Shown: positions 46,660 to 60,203, counted from the first letter of the stretch. The stretch: DNA of 64,000 nt from Prosapia bicincta (GCA_036971475.1 JBAIZL010000007.1:36146283-36210282); one strand, 5' to 3'. Notes: generated by a model not told the origin, from the sequence alone. Made by a program: numbers and translations.

Positions 46660-47372
46660 CAGTAGAACTTTGATTTATTATCTGAACTCCAACTATCTGA
46701 ATAGCTTTTAGATTTTCAGAAAAAAAATTAAGACAGGAATGTACTGTGATTTCCAAAATAATAATTTTGTTTGCATGTGCTTTTGGCCTTTTCTCTGAGG
46801 AGCTACTGTAGGCGTAGCGCAAACATTTCGATGCTGATTCACCGCCTTAGTTCAGTTCTGTATAGTTGACTATCATCTGCCGTTAGGTCCCCATCCCTAC
46901 TTGGGACGTACTGTTACTACTCATTTTGATTTGTAGTTAGTGTATCTGATTTGGTAAGTGAGTCAGTTGTTTTGTTTTTTAGTGTGTTTTGTCATTCACC
47001 AGGGCTTCTAAAAGAAAAGGAGTTACTATTAAACAGTTGGCTGAGTTGTTCAGTGTTGGACAAGCAATGATTTCAGACATTAAAAAACCAAACCTATTCA
47101 GTACTTTTAAACTTTGTGTCAGTGGTTGAAAATGAAGACAAAAGTATTTTAAGAAAATCAATGAAGTCAGCAAAAAACAAAGAATTAGATCCAATTTAGA
47201 AAAAGCCAACATCTTTTCTCAGAGGCATAGAAAAAATATATAACCATAAAAAAAACTATTTTCTTTCTCCTATTTAGAAAATACTTAACAGTAATTTATT
47301 AAAATTGGCTCTTCTTTTCTTTTATTCGGATGGGGTCTGGTCCCAGTTCATTCAAATAATTGAAGTTTACTG
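46660..47372 (+). mobile_element. Tigger/pogo element with CENP-B-type N-terminus remnant
   Basis: Termini CAGTAGAACTTTGATTTATT and AATAATTGAAGTTTACTG are imperfect inverted repeats. Near 47,000-47,090 a frame reads SKRKGVTIKQLAELFSVGQA and MISDIKK, resembling the N-terminal helix-turn-helix of pogo/Tigger transposases (CENP-B fold). The catalytic domain is missing. Confidence 0.7.
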
Positions 47373-47405
47373 TAAAACAATTATTGAGTTATGAAAGTTT
47401 GTTAA

Positions 47406-47732
<327 letters not shown>

Positions 47733-49107
47733 TTAAGAAGTTTAACCTTCTCACTGTCAAGTAGCATGCAGTCTAACATGGATGATTTCAAATTAGCCAA
47801 TAATGTAACTGAAAACTAAGAGCTTGACCTAAATAGCCAACTGATAAGTCTGTTATAAGAAGCCATTTTATAGTAACAGTTTCGAGAGTCAAAAACAGTT
47901 GTTTACACATGAGAATGTGTTACACATGCTTATCTGAAACATGGACACACACGATAACACACTAACAAAAGTCAAGCAGACTAAACATTCAGCGACTGAC
48001 CTTTGATGACACTTAACTAGTCGGCAATCGGTTAAACTGTACAGAGTTAGTAGAAACATTTCATAGAAATTCTGCAGTAGTTGTTTTTTTTCTAATAATA
48101 AAATACAGTATAAAAAAGGAGTTTCATTTACAAATTATGGAAATTGTTGAATATAACATGAATAATTTTTAAAAAATTTTGCTGATTTTACACACAGTTT
48201 TAGGTCCTGGTGGACTCAATTCCCTCAGATTGTAATCCCTTAGAATAAAATGGGAATTAATTGCCATACCAGTAGTATACGAATTTAAGTGACCTCCGCA
48301 AGTACAACACCAGATAACTCCATTCACACTCTTTTGTTTAACTTATTCCTTGATCTCAATAAACCAGAACGTCAATATCTGGACGTTTTTCATTCTTCTT
48401 TTTTTATATAAAAGAGCTTCAGTTTTGATGTAAAAATTTTCTGAGACAAAAATTATACAAGAGTTAGCAAAACTAAAGGATTTATTTATTATTTTACACA
48501 ATAAATACACTATTCCTCAACTACACAGTTGAGTGTTCAAACGTTAATTTTATTTAACTATTTTAAATAAGTTCTCATTTATTTTAGAATATTTTAATTC
48601 TTATTCAATGTTTTTGTGCTTTAGATTCTGAAATTGAGCTGAGTGAATTTAATTTAATTAAAAAATTATCTACTTATAAATATTTTCATTATAATATTTA
48701 ATAATTTAAATAAAGTTATATATCCAATGTTATTTTTCTCATTTCCAATTTTACTCTCTATATATAATTGCATTGATTATCCAGAAAATATCAGTATCCA
48801 AACTACGTCTGGCACTGGTTAGTTTAGATAATCGGCACTGTTCTGTATTATTTATTTAAGTAAAATAATTACTATTTACTTTTATTGTAAGCTATGTTCA
48901 TTTTCAAATTGTTTTCATTTTAACATATCGAGTCGGAGACAAATTTCCTTGAAATTTGTAAAGCTTTTATGAAGTTTACTCAATTATGGTTTATAAGATT
49001 CTTAATATGATTTCTTCTCTAAACAGAAGTAAATCGATTACCCTTCTGCTTATCTATCTATACTTATATTCTTTTAATAAAAAAAAACTGGTATGTATTA
49101 TGTCTAG
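47733..49107 (+). other. Intron sequence before the last InR exon
   Basis: AT-rich. A stretch at 48,780-48,850 (attatccagaaaatatcagt ... gataatcggcactgttctgt) resembles a decayed Tigger end but has no clear partner. Confidence 0.4.
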
Positions 49108-49545
49108 GGCTTATCAAATGACCAAGTACTAAGGTACGTCATTGATGGAGGTGTGATGGAGCGACCAGATAATTGCCCAGACCAACTGTACACGCTGATG
49201 AGGCGTTGTTGGCAGCACAAACCAAGCGCAAGGCCACATTTCTTAGACCTTGTCAGTGTTCTCTATACTACAGAAAACCCAGACTTTGCTGCGGTATCGT
49301 TCTACCACAGCGAAGAGGGGGTAGAAATACGTGGAGTTGGTGCTGTAGGCAATGAGAATACACCACTTCGAGTTACCAGAGAGATTGAAGATTTCTCTCT
49401 TGGAAGTGATGACGAAGACTGTTATAAACAACCGCATTCGTCAGGCAGTAGCAAAGTGAGCAACGGAAGTACAACACCAACACCTAATGGATACATTGTT
49501 GCTAGACCTAACGGAAACTCAGCAATAAAGTTTACAAAATACTGA
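49108..49545 (+). CDS. InR: InR terminal exon, kinase end and short C-tail
   Basis: The exon begins after atgtctag at GLSNDQVLRYVIDGGVMERP and finishes the kinase with DNCPDQLYTLMRRCWQHKPSARPHFLDLV. The conserved Arg of SARP and the CW pair are present. FAAVSFYHSEEG corresponds to the vertebrate VSFFHSEEN segment. The remaining tail is about 70 residues, acidic then Ser/Thr/Asn-rich, ending KFTKY-stop (TGA). It has no YxxM motif and lacks the long C-terminal extension of Drosophila InR. The protein end is clear. Confidence 0.98.
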   Translation, partial: GLSNDQVLRYVIDGGVMERPDNCPDQLYTLMRRCWQHKPSARPHFLDLVSVLYTTENPDFAAVSFYHSEEGVEIRGVGAVGNENTPLRVTREIEDFSLGSDDEDCYKQPHSSGSSKVSNGSTTPTPNGYIVARPNGNSAIKFTKY

Positions 49546-49870
49546 GATATAAGTTGGTATAGGCAAAGGACGACAGTGTTGCGTGATAGCCTATTCAACT
49601 TATATATTAAACAAATTCGTAATTCATGATGAACATTTAGTCTACAGTCAAATGTTTCTGGCCTAACTTTAAAAAAATATTTTTGTTATATTGATAATTT
49701 TTTTCAATTTTTTAATTGTAAGATGTTGAATATTTGAAAAATTTCAACTACTACATTTTATTGTACAAAGATCATAATTAGAGCATTGTAAGCTAATTGT
49801 TTTTGTATAAGAGAAAATCTATTTTGTATCGGAGCATTTGATTTGTAAATAAAAATGTTCATAGCAAATA
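49546..49870 (+). other. InR: InR 3' UTR with AATAAA signal
   Basis: AT-rich sequence follows the stop codon. The first well-placed AATAAA is at 49,848-49,853, about 300 bp downstream, and further candidates occur near 50,402-50,411. Which poly(A) site is used cannot be told from sequence. Confidence 0.5.
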
Positions 49871-52800
49871 CACGCATGTATGTACTAACAGCTGCTAAGT
49901 AATTAGTGTTTACTATCAGGTACTAATTATAAAGAATAATTATGACAATATTTATTTAAGAAATTGTAACGTTCCTTTTTTTTACAATGGGGAACATTTC
50001 AGTGTTAACGAATCTCATACTTCAAAATGACCTTGAAAACGCCTAGAGTAATTACATTATATGTAGCGAGTATTCAGTTCAGGTTAGTATTTTAGTTTGT
50101 TTGAATTCCTAAATTTATTTCTATGTTAATTGTGTTTTTAATATTAACCAGACTTTGTTAGTTTATGAAACAAAAAAACTGTATAATTTGTTAATATTTG
50201 TAAATATCTAATTTAATTTGTTCTGAAATTTGTTTTTGTATAATTGGGGAATTTAAGTTCGTTAATTTACAAGGCTTTTCGATTTTATTGGATAAAATTT
50301 TCTGTTTATGTGAGAAAGTAAGCATATAAGTCACTTTATATTTTTGTATTTTGTGCAACAGTAAAGGAAATTAATAATAAATATTAATAATAGTTCTCAG
50401 TCAATAAAATTAAATTCATTTTTGTTAAACTTCTTGTCCTCTAAAATCAGTAGTAAATACAAGGTAATTTGAGAGGTTATCATAACAGTATAACTACATG
50501 GCCACTGCAGCCCTAATTATTGGTGTTCTTAAGGTGTTGCTTCTTAGCTCTCTACAGAGTCCTTTATCATGTCTTCAACTTTGATTTGATTGTTTGTTAA
50601 TTGTAATCCACTAGTTGAAATTAATTTTGTTTCTATATCTAAATATTATAGATGAATTGTTTACAAGTAGCTAAACCTGTAATGCTCACTGCAACACTTG
50701 TTTTACCTAACCTGAACACAAGTAGTTTCTAAAATTATACCAATAATATTTTCTTTGAAAGTCTTGAGAAATACATTTTATAACCGCATTTAAAAATCAA
50801 AGAAATCTGAAACGATCCAGCAATAAAATTCTTTGTTGGTAATGAAATACAACTTCACAATGCACATTTGAACAAATGATTGAACTACCTCATTCACTTT
50901 TTCACAAGTATATTTATACAGCTTTTATAGAGATCTAGGTTTAGAATTGGATTGTGTCTGAATTTTAAAATCAGACTCATCTTTTAAAACCTTGAACGAA
51001 ATCTAAAATTAATTGAATACAGTTTCTGCTTTATAAGCCCATCAGTTAAAAGTTTATAGAATGACAAGCATTAACAAATTTACAATCGGTATTTTGGATG
51101 ACTCTGCAGCAAAATTGTCTTATAAAAAAAATAAATAAAATCTTACATAATTTTGTATTACATTCGAAATAAATTTGCACTCACCACAAAACATTTTTAC
51201 ACATTTTTGTGTAACTGTCAAACCTGATATTTTTACCATCAGTTACATATATGAAAAACATGTAAAAGTTTATAAACATTTTCAGATAAAGTTTTTTGAA
51301 TAATAAATAAACAACACATTTTCAGATAAATAATATTGAATACCAACTTACAATTGGGAATATATTTTCTCATGTGAATTTCATTTAAAAAGTAATCAAT
51401 ATTAGGTAGGTGCATCCTTACTGTCATTTTAGTTATATTTAGTTATTTATTGTAAAAAAATATTATAAATTGTAAAAAAATACAAGAAATTTATTGTGTA
51501 AAAAATAAATTCAGCAACGTTTTTCAAAAGCCACATCTATATAAATGGAGTCTGTGGTCGGAAAGGGTTGAAGATAACATCAGATTAGGGAGGTCTGCTG
51601 TGAATATGAATAGACAACACATTCTATAACGCATGCTATAAATAGCAAACCGTCATAATAAGATCATCTATTTTGAACATGTGTATTTCTTCAGAGAGAA
51701 TGAAATATAAGGGCTGTAGATTGATTTTTAAATAATGATTGTAGATGCTCATAGCAATTGTCCAAGATACAATTTTACCATATTTCAACAGCCTTCTCAC
51801 GGAAACAATGTTTAAATAATGCTTAAATCAATCTCTAGTGCTCCATAGAGTAGCCTTGAGAAAGATCTTTTTAATGCACTTTTAAATACCATTTTAGTTG
51901 CCACCAAAATTGTTTTTTTAAAATATTTTAACAAACAAATTAAAATGTAATAAATTACATACAGCTTGTTCTAAAAAATAAACATCAAACTGTTTGTATT
52001 ATAAGCAGAAAGTGTATGAGATAAATTTGTTCAAAAATTTATGTGAAGTCAAAAAAAGCTACTGTAAAAACATAAAATATTTTGAGATTTTGTTTACATG
52101 TTAAAAATATTTCTTAGAATTTTAAATAGAAACATTTTTAAAAAAATAATTTTACATTTGTATAAGCAATTATATACAGTTTAAAGAAACCTCAGGGACA
52201 TCTGAACAAAAGTGCTCTTGTTATTAATAGCAATGTTCTCATTAACTGTCAGTTCTGTGTGTACAAGACCATAAAACCAGGCCTAATTCAGTAGGTTATT
52301 CAAGTTTTTGTATTTACAACAGACTGTACTTTATGCAGAATCATATTGTAACATTGTGTCTTGTTATTTCTTCATAACAACCGTTTATTTCAACATTTGA
52401 AAGTATTTACTTGACATTAAGTTCAAGCTTTTTTTCGATTTTAAATCAAAATTTTTATCAATAAATATTTAGGATAATTTGTTTTATGTATATAGAAGTT
52501 AATAGTTTTTAAAATGTGTATAAAATAAATTCATTATAATAATATTATTTTAACCTTTGGTTTTTAAACCAAACTATAACATCATTATAAATTTGTTTTA
52601 TAAAATTGACAAAAACATTATTTTAGAAAAGAATATGTAATTTATAGAGTTTAAACTTCATCTGTTTTAAAACATTTTATTGTAGTAGCACTTTCAGGTT
52701 TGTTTATGTGATTTAAGTTATTAATTTTTTTTATTTTACAGTATAATTATATAATATTGACAGCTTCAGTGATCCATGACTTAATTAAAACCAACTTATA

Positions 52801-55330
52801 TGATTTAAAAACCATTACAAATAATATTATTGTTTTTTTTCAATTTTGTATACTGCATCATTATTGTTATAGCTGAAAAATTATCATTTGAATGATGTTG
52901 AAGATAGCAAATAAGATTGAATTAAAAGCAACTCATCAGGCATAGTGCTATATTTATTGCTCATTAACCACCCTAAACACAGAGACACAATAATCTGTTT
53001 TTTTTTAAATTTTACTATTATTTACTGTAGTTGTATTAGATTTGAAACCCCTAATGTACATTTTGTACAAGTAAAATTTCTAAAACTTGTAATTTTCATA
53101 TTTTTGTAATTACTATTGTGTTTATAATAGTAAACATTGACCAGTATTTGGTCTAAACAACAAATCAAGGCACACAAAAGAGTAGTATCTAAACAAATAT
53201 GTACCTAAACATTTCATCAGATGCTTTCATAGGTAGTATCACAGTTTTAGTAACTAAGTGAAAATGTCTGTGTAACTGTACAATAATAGTACAACAGTTT
53301 CGTTAGTAAAGAAGAAAATGTTTTCTTGTTGTTACAATCACCTTTTAGGACAGTTTTTACTTCATTCGGAGCTATAACAAGATAGTGAGAGTATATTCCC
53401 AATATCAAACAGCAATTTGAGTTTGTATTGTGTAAACTTGTAGCAATAGCAACATGATGAACCACTTAAGATATGTTTTTTGTTATGCTCATCACATTCT
53501 CCCTGGTCATTGTTGGCTTTTTATCAAATTTCAGATTAGTTTAATGAACTTTACATTTCAATTTGGGCTCTTATTATGCTACTATAAAATTTGTACTCCA
53601 TTGTGAACATGCAACATAATATTTACAATGATGTTCTTAGTTTATGAAGGAGTTGAATATGGCTTTTAAAGTTGAATAGTTATCCGTGTATGTTTTTGAC
53701 AGGTTAATGTGATGCACACAGTCTATGACACAAATTTACTCACATTCTGAAATTTGTAAAACTGGTCTGTGTTTTATCTGTACAACTCATCATGTTAGAA
53801 TATATAATGTAACAGTAAATACAATACACAACATAGATTTCATACAACGATTGTATACCTCAGTGTTTTATTGATGACATCTTCAGACTAACCGATTTGT
53901 TATTTATGTAAAAGTTAATTTCACAATATAGGACTCTGCAATCTGGTAATCCCAATTGTACTGTATTCAACTTTACCATAGTAAACATTATTATGGATTT
54001 TATTATTTATTTTAATTTTTTATTTGGAAAGCAATTTTTTATTTGGAAAGCAATCTTTTTTTATTTAGAAGTTTGCCTTGGAATAGGTCAGCTTCAAGGT
54101 TTATTCTTCATTATACGCCCTTGCAGCAAATTAAATCCCTAAGACATACATAATTTAAGTAAAAAGATGCCATGGCATATCCAGTTCAATCTGTAGCAAA
54201 AAAAAAAAAATAGCATTTTATAGGAACAAAGATGTCTTCTTGTTGGTTTTTGCTCTGAGTCATCTGACATCAAATACTCTGAAATTTAGGCATCTTCTGG
54301 TAAAGCAAATCCCTTAAAAGTTGCTCATTACTTAAATAGGTTTCAAAAGTCCGGCAATTCTCTTTTTTCTAATATGTCATTAACATGCTTTAAGTCAACT
54401 CGCATAAACATTTTAGTCAGCCATTCATATTACTGATTCATAAATCTCGTAAGCTGTATTGATTCCATCTTTATATGTACAGATGAGATGTATGACTCAT
54501 TCTTACAGAAAAACAAGACACAAACTGTGAAATGAAACAATGATTTAAAGATAACAATTCTGTCACTTCTACTTGTAAGAAATGATTAAGGTTATTGCCA
54601 TTTGTATTTGAAGTACTTTTGTTTAGTTGTGTATCCCATTGGAATTAGTTTAACAAAATTATAGTGGACTGTAACTGGTCATTATAATCTGTTTTTCCAG
54701 CTGTTAACTAGTTTTAAAATGCCATCTTCAACTTAAATAACCTCGGCTTTAAAAAACATGAAAATTATGTTAATTTTTTCATTTGTTCACATGTCATAGA
54801 ATTTAATATTATTTCACACAATTAATATACTTAGCTATTTAGAACATTGTTAGGTATATAAAACAGAGCGGCCCAACTAATAAGGTTGGGGTGCTAAACT
54901 GAAATTTTGGGAAAGTTGTGGGCCACACAATCATTACAAGGGTGACATCCAATAGAGGGAGATTCTGAAGCCAGGGAAACATATTGTATGGCAATATAGT
55001 TACAAATGGTAATATGCAATCTGAGAAGAGCCCAAATATATGCAAAGGTTTTGCTTATCCAAAATATAGCATATGAATCCACACACCCTCAAATTCAATC
55101 TCAAACTCGTGATTTCGAAACAGGGTGACTAGCATCAAGTTCCAGGACGGAGGAGGTTGATGCAATGGTACGCAATACTATTATGTAAAAACCCATCGTA
55201 AGAGCTGAACTGGTGACTGGCCCTCCCTTTGGGCGAGACAGTACTATGCTTGATCGCTTTTTGAAAATATTTGTGACCAATATAACTCTCCAAATAGCCT
55301 GTGGATTTTACTCTGTGCTATACAAAAAGT
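49871..55330. other. Gene-poor AT-rich 3' flank
   Basis: No gene, RNA gene or intact element is visible. A short direct repeat (tttttatttggaaagcaa) sits at about 54,018-54,058. A possible solo PLE end lies at 53,836-53,890. Confidence 0.5.
53836..53890 (-). repeat. Possible solo PLE end
   Basis: Minus strand has CTGAAGATGTC followed after about 35 bp by ATCGTTGTATGAAATC, reminiscent of PLE ends with a CTGAAGA box. A clear GAAA box at the expected place is missing. Confidence 0.3.
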
Positions 55331-55335
55331 GCTTC

Positions 55336-55640
55336 CTGTCCCAGAATGTAGTCAACCCAAGTGTTAACTGTCCCAGAATGTGGCCAACACAAGTATTACC
55401 TGTCCCAGAATGTAGTCAACACACGTGGTACCCGTCCCAGAATGTGACCAACACACATGATAACTGTCCCAGAATGTAGTCAACACAAGTGGTACCTGTA
55501 TCAGAATGTGGTCAACACATTGGTATCTGTCCCAGAATTTGGCCAACACAAGTGTTACCTGTCCCAGAATGTAGTCTACACAAGTGGCACCTGTATCAGA
55601 ATGTGATCAACACATTGGTACCTGTCCAATTCATAACCAA
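55336..55640. repeat. 31-bp minisatellite, about 9 copies
   Basis: A diverged unit containing ctgtcccagaatgtagtcaa and cacaagtg repeats about nine times with substitutions and small gaps. Open frames across it are incidental. Confidence 0.9.
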
Positions 55641-55925
55641 AACCAATCAGTCACTCAAATATTGCTGATCATTACATGCACAAATTTTGTATGCTCTTTA
55701 AAACTGTTGTGTGGTGCACAGTACCAGATGGACAGCTCTGGTATGTAACACCAAATAAAAAGCATGCAGGTATTTAAAACTAAAATTTCATAGCTTTTTA
55801 AAATTTTAGTATTAATTTCTCTCTTTTCCAAAGAAATGTAATAAGGAGAAATTGTAATCACTCGTATTATTCTGTTGATAATTACCAGGAAACGACCTAT
55901 ATAGTTTTAAATTTATCATCTAGCA

Positions 55926-56415
55926 CAAGGGTTCTCAACCTGTGGTACGTGTACCCCCAGGGGTAGGTAGAAGCCTGTGGAGTATTACCCAGGGGTAGGT
56001 AGATGCCTGTGGAGTATTACGCAAAAATAATACCAGCGGACATGAATATTTCACACTTTACATTTGAAACAAATATAAGTTTACGCTAGTAGTTGTCAAG
56101 ATAGTTGATCGGAAATTGCGTGGAGCTTGTATGTTTGTGTGCTAATAGAATAGCGATGGGAAATATCTATTCCAGATTTAGATGAACAATACAAATACAG
56201 GAATGGGTCTAATATTTGATGATAGGAAACTTTTAGGGAATCGTCTGTTGTGTTGTCCACACAAAAATATTGTATACACAGCCGGTTGCCTCCGCTCCAC
56301 CCATTACTTTACTAAGCAGACAGGCAACCACTCTTTGTTTTAACCAGGTTGAGGTACTTTTCATTGAAAAATCTTTTATAGGGGTACGTGAAATTAAAAA
56401 GGTTGGGAGCCACTG
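55926..56415. mobile_element. hAT-like MITE with 8-bp target duplication
   Basis: Inverted ends CAAGGGTTCTCAACCTGTGG and GGTTGGGAGCCACTG are hAT-type. Flanks atctagca (55,918-55,925) and ttctagca (56,416-56,423) agree at 7 of 8 bases. Near the left end a segment of about 30 bp (aggggtaggtag...gcctgtggagtattac) is duplicated. No transposase. Confidence 0.85.
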
Positions 56416-56423
56416 TTCTAGCA

Positions 56424-57790
56424 CAATTTTTCGGTTTTCAAATTTGATACAAGGAGGTTACTTTATACTCTGCTTAAATTATACCTGCCAAAACATGATT
56501 TTTATTAAACTTTAAAACCATAATAGCTAAAACGTTTTATTCGATGATAAATTTTGTTATAATATTTAAACTTTTTAATTAATTTTTCAAGTTATGACAA
56601 CAGTTTTGTGAAATTTGTGTGTTAAATTAAATATTGTACTTCAATTCATATAAAAATGCTGTTTATAATGTCTTCTTGCCTTTGCTAGTAAGGTCATAGT
56701 ACCATTAGTTGGCATGCTTTGAAGCACTTCCATCCATCAAAACTAATCCTGAACATCCTCCATATTGAAAATATTGACAGGTTTGAAAAATGGAAGCACT
56801 CTAAAACATCATTTAATAATAATAGTTTAACTATCTTGGAATGTCTTCTAGTTACGCTACATTTAATTTCTTTCAAACGTTTTAAAAGTTAATAGAAATT
56901 TAAATTACATTTTTCCCATTTGTAAATCATTATTGGCTTATGTTTTAAAGTTGCAAGAAAGCATTTAAATCTATTACTAAATACTACAACCTTCCCATTT
57001 ATCACTTATCTTACACTAAATGAATAAAACAATGTAGGTAAAATTAGTTATAAAAATATATATTTTGTTAACATTGTTGAAATATTTCCTGTTATAGTTA
57101 GCAGGTGCATGATGAACTGGTATTCAATTATAACATTTTATACAAGTATTCCTTATTTTATTAACTGAATATTTTGTAATTTATTTTGACTATATTTGTG
57201 TTACTTCTGTTTAGACTTAGGAACATCACCTACCTCTTTTATTTACACTAAATGTTGTAATCATTATACATATTAGTGCTTTTTCTTATGTATTTCATCT
57301 AAATTTATAAATTTACAATATCATTTCAAATTGTTTCAGATGTTTGTGTATTGTTTTATTTAACATTTAAGGATGTATTTTAATTCAGTTATAGTTGAAC
57401 TAAGTTTTTTACAAATATTTAAGTATGAACATTGTAGTCAAAATATTTATTTGGTTGGTATATTAAATAGAATGTTAGAGTTTCGAAAATTATTATAATT
57501 AAATACTTTTGCATGATCATGTTGATTTTAAAAATAGTATTACTAGAATCTACAATAGTAAAATTTCACTGATAAAAATCAAACTAAATAGCCTTTAGAC
57601 ATTCTTATAGAAAATATTGTGTCCATGGTAAAGCTTATTTAAAAAAGTAACACAATAATACGTGGTTTTTGAAGGATCCAATACTATTAAGAAAAATTGA
57701 CAAGTTACTTTTGTGATATAGTAAAATGCTGTAACAAAACGTACACCATTATATATATAGCAGTAGATGTGGGATATACAGCAAATATAT
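56424..57790. other. AT-rich intergenic sequence
   Basis: No recognisable gene or element. Confidence 0.5.
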
Positions 57791-57859
57791 ATATATGAAG
57801 TTAATATATTACTATTGTAAGTAATTTTATCCACCATTAAGTGCAATGATTTTACCTTG

Positions 57860-57903
57860 AGTGATGAGGCGCCTTTCGGTCACTTGACCATTGTCGAATC
57901 ACT
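57860..57903 (-). ncRNA. Hammerhead-like motif B1
   Basis: Minus strand: stem I AGTGAT / ATCACT (6 bp), core TCGACAA, T, stem II GGTC(AAGT)GACC (4 bp), GAAA, palindrome GGCGCC, TC. Confidence 0.55.
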
Positions 57904-58405
57904 GATTATTTTTTCTTAATTTTTCTGGTGCGGATGTTCGGTCCGTCGTGTTGGTAATTGTTGACGTCATATACGTTTCCTCTTGAGTCTTGTGTATTAT
58001 GTTTTTGAATAGTATGTCTTCTGTATATGTTGTTTGTAGATTCATTAAATTGTTGTGTATGTTTTTATAAATGTGGTATTTTTCTAGTGAGTTTAGTTCT
58101 ATTGGGTTATTATTTATTTCAAGTATGGTTAGGTTATTTTCGTAATTTGTTATTTCATGTTTATGTGATATTAGGTGTGCTGCAACATTTGATACTTTTG
58201 AATTTTTGTTTTTGAATGCTCTATAATGTTCTTCAAATCTTATTTTAAATGATCTGGTTGTTTTCCCTATGTAAAATGCGTTACAGTTGTTACATATAAT
58301 TTTGTAAATTCCTGATAGGTTATGTTTTTCTGAATTTGTTTTGTGGTTTGTGTTATTAAGATATAAATAAATAAAGCAATAAAATACACACAGGATAACA
58401 AACAA
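57899..58405 (-). CDS. GIY-YIG endonuclease domain of PLE B (fragment)
   Basis: The open frame of 168 codons has the complete core of a GIY-YIG nuclease: LSGIYKIICNNCNAFYIGKT, the Arg in TRSFKIRFEEH and a downstream Glu/Asn-rich region. PLEs carry this domain C-terminal to the reverse transcriptase and use it to nick target DNA. The reverse transcriptase is missing upstream, so this is a 5'-truncated copy. It ends in APEKLRKNNQ-stop just before the hammerhead-like motif. The annotated ATG is simply the first in frame and not a natural start. Confidence 0.85.
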   Translation of the reverse strand: MFVILCVFYCFIYLYLNNTNHKTNSEKHNLSGIYKIICNNCNAFYIGKTTRSFKIRFEEHYRAFKNKNSKVSNVAAHLISHKHEITNYENNLTILEINNNPIELNSLEKYHIYKNIHNNLMNLQTTYTEDILFKNIIHKTQEETYMTSTITNTTDRTSAPEKLRKNNQ

Positions 58406-58451
58406 AAATTAAATGAAGAATTAGATAACATTACAAAAATAGCAATAGAAA

Positions 58452-58964
58452 ATGGATATAAAAAATATATACAAGAAATTCACAAAAAACCCTAACCTCA
58501 ACACAACACTACAACCGGAACACAAAAATAAAAAAATCTACCTAAAATATAAATACACCAATAACAAAATAGAAAAAAGAACAAATATATACAACAAAGA
58601 ATACTACACTCCAATATACAAACCCAACAACAAAATAATAAAATATCTTTTTTTGAAAAATTCAAAAGTATCAAATGTTGCAGCACACCTAATATCACAT
58701 AAACATGAAATAACAAATTACGAAAATAACCTAACCATACTTGAAATAAATAATAACCCAATAGAACTAAACTCACTAGAAAAATACCACATTTATAAAA
58801 ACATACACAACAATTTAATGAATCTACAAACAACATATACAGAAGACATACTATTCAAAAACATAATACACAAGACTCAAGAGGAAACATATATGACGTC
58901 AACAATTACCAACACGATGGACCGAACATCCGCACCAGAAAAATTAAGAAAAAATAATCAGTGA
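58452..58964 (+). pseudogene. PLE B linker fused to truncated GIY-YIG C-terminus
   Basis: The frame starts in the linker that normally follows the reverse transcriptase (PNLNTTLQPEHKNKKIYLKY and on to YKPNNKIIKYLF). It then jumps directly to KNSKVSNVAAHLISHKHEIT, a position about 50 residues into the nuclease. The GIY and YIG strands and the catalytic Arg are deleted, so the product would be inactive. The downstream 110 residues are nearly identical to the minus-strand copy. Confidence 0.85.
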
Positions 58965-59003
58965 TTCGACAATGGTCAAGTGACCGAAAGGCGCCTCATC
59001 ACT
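58960..59003 (+). ncRNA. Hammerhead-like motif B2
   Basis: Plus-strand mirror of B1 and identical to it, with perfect stems I (6 bp) and II (4 bp). Confidence 0.55.
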
Positions 59004-59454
59004 CAAGGTAAAATCATTGCACTTAATGGTGGATAAAATTACTTACAATAGTAATATATTAACTTCATAAAGTCAGTGCAACGGAAAAACAATGGATAAC
59101 GTAAAATATCAAGAATATATATATATACAGTAGAACCCCTCAAATCCAAACCCCTGTGAAAACCGAACACAGGGGTTCGGTTTTTTAAAAAAGTATCTAA
59201 AATTTAATGAAGTATGTATTAAAAGTTTGCTACTTACGTAAAACAAGACTGAGATGTGTAATATATTGGAATTGACACTGTAAAAACATGGTATAATATG
59301 AAGGCTTATACTGCACTACTGTATCACTTCATTAACATAGAATTTATAGACAGATAAAAAATAAAAATAATAAAAAGTCAAACAGTAAACTATATGTTTC
59401 ACTTTAAAAAAAAAAAAGACACAAACACTTGACTGTATTTTTCACTTAAAACCC

Positions 59455-59905
59455 ATAATCTTCATCTTCTGTAGAAGAGACGTAAACCTATCTTAGGATG
59501 TGATGTTGTGCCACCGTCGCAACAAGACTTTAAGTGGGAAGGGCTTTAAAATTCAATCCAGTCTGGTTCGCATTATTCAGTTACTGAGGTGAGTAATTTT
59601 CAGACGAAATCAAATCTGTAAATTCGTCTCAATATTCTTTTGCAGCAAGATTATCAGCTGATAACTTCTACCCGCTTACTGTTAGTTGTCTAATTCCGTG
59701 CCTTCTGTTCTGTCTATCCAACCATCTATTGCTAGCAGTAAATTCCAAATCACCATTCATTAATTTTTATAACTGTAATGCCTTTTTTTGTAATAATGGG
59801 CCACTAATAGGAACTCCTTTCTGCCTCTCTTGTGTAAACCATAAAAATACAGCCTCATTAATTTTTTCATTCACAGAAACTTTTGCGTGATGGCGTTGCT
59901 CCAAA
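59455..59905 (-). pseudogene. Tigger transposase, N-terminal half, decayed
   Basis: On the minus strand from about 59,905 the reading is RHHAKVSVNEKINEAVFLWF, then TQERQKGVPISGPLLQKKAL, the Tc5/CENP-B-type DNA-binding region of Tigger transposases. After a stop it continues with LEFTASNRWLDRQNRRHGIR and LSADNLAAKEY, then NNANQTGLNFKALP, which corresponds to the start of the DDE domain (normally with an Asp-Glu-Thr-Gly motif). Several stops interrupt it and the rest of the catalytic domain is gone. Confidence 0.8.
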
Positions 59906-60000
59906 GACTTTTTACTTGTAGCACTGCAAAACTGTTCAATTTTTTACATAGAAATATGTAATAAATGCTATAATATTGTTCTTTAATAAAAAAAAACGTA

Positions 60001-60108
60001 TTTGTTGTTTCCATCTTCACGTGAGCTACTAGTTATCACTAAACACTTAAATGTTTATAAACTTGCCTATAGTAGCACTTACTTATGTTTGTTGAACGTA
60101 CTTCTGTC
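60001..60108 (-). repeat. PLE-A terminal unit, single copy
   Basis: tccatcttcacgtgagctac ... tatagtagcacttacttatg is homologous to the 89-bp unit at 26,651-26,832. It lies inside the Tigger element. Confidence 0.8.
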
Positions 60109-60203
60109 AAATGCAAAATACACAGCAAATTCGAAATCCAAACGTTTTCAGCAAATCCGAACAGGCTATAGCCCTAATTAGTTTGGAATTTAAGAGTTCC
60201 ACT

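Larger units (their letters stand above)
57795..59070. mobile_element. Penelope-like element B, inverted pair
   Basis: A minus-strand half (57,795-58,405) and a plus-strand half (about 58,380-59,070) share the same outer end (gaagttaatatattacta, hammerhead-like motif, endonuclease C-terminus). The plus half additionally carries linker sequence upstream of the nuclease and lacks the first part of the nuclease itself. Confidence 0.88.

Noticed and set aside
55213..55549. ORFs across the 31-bp minisatellite
   Set aside because: Repeat translation in both directions with no conserved domain.
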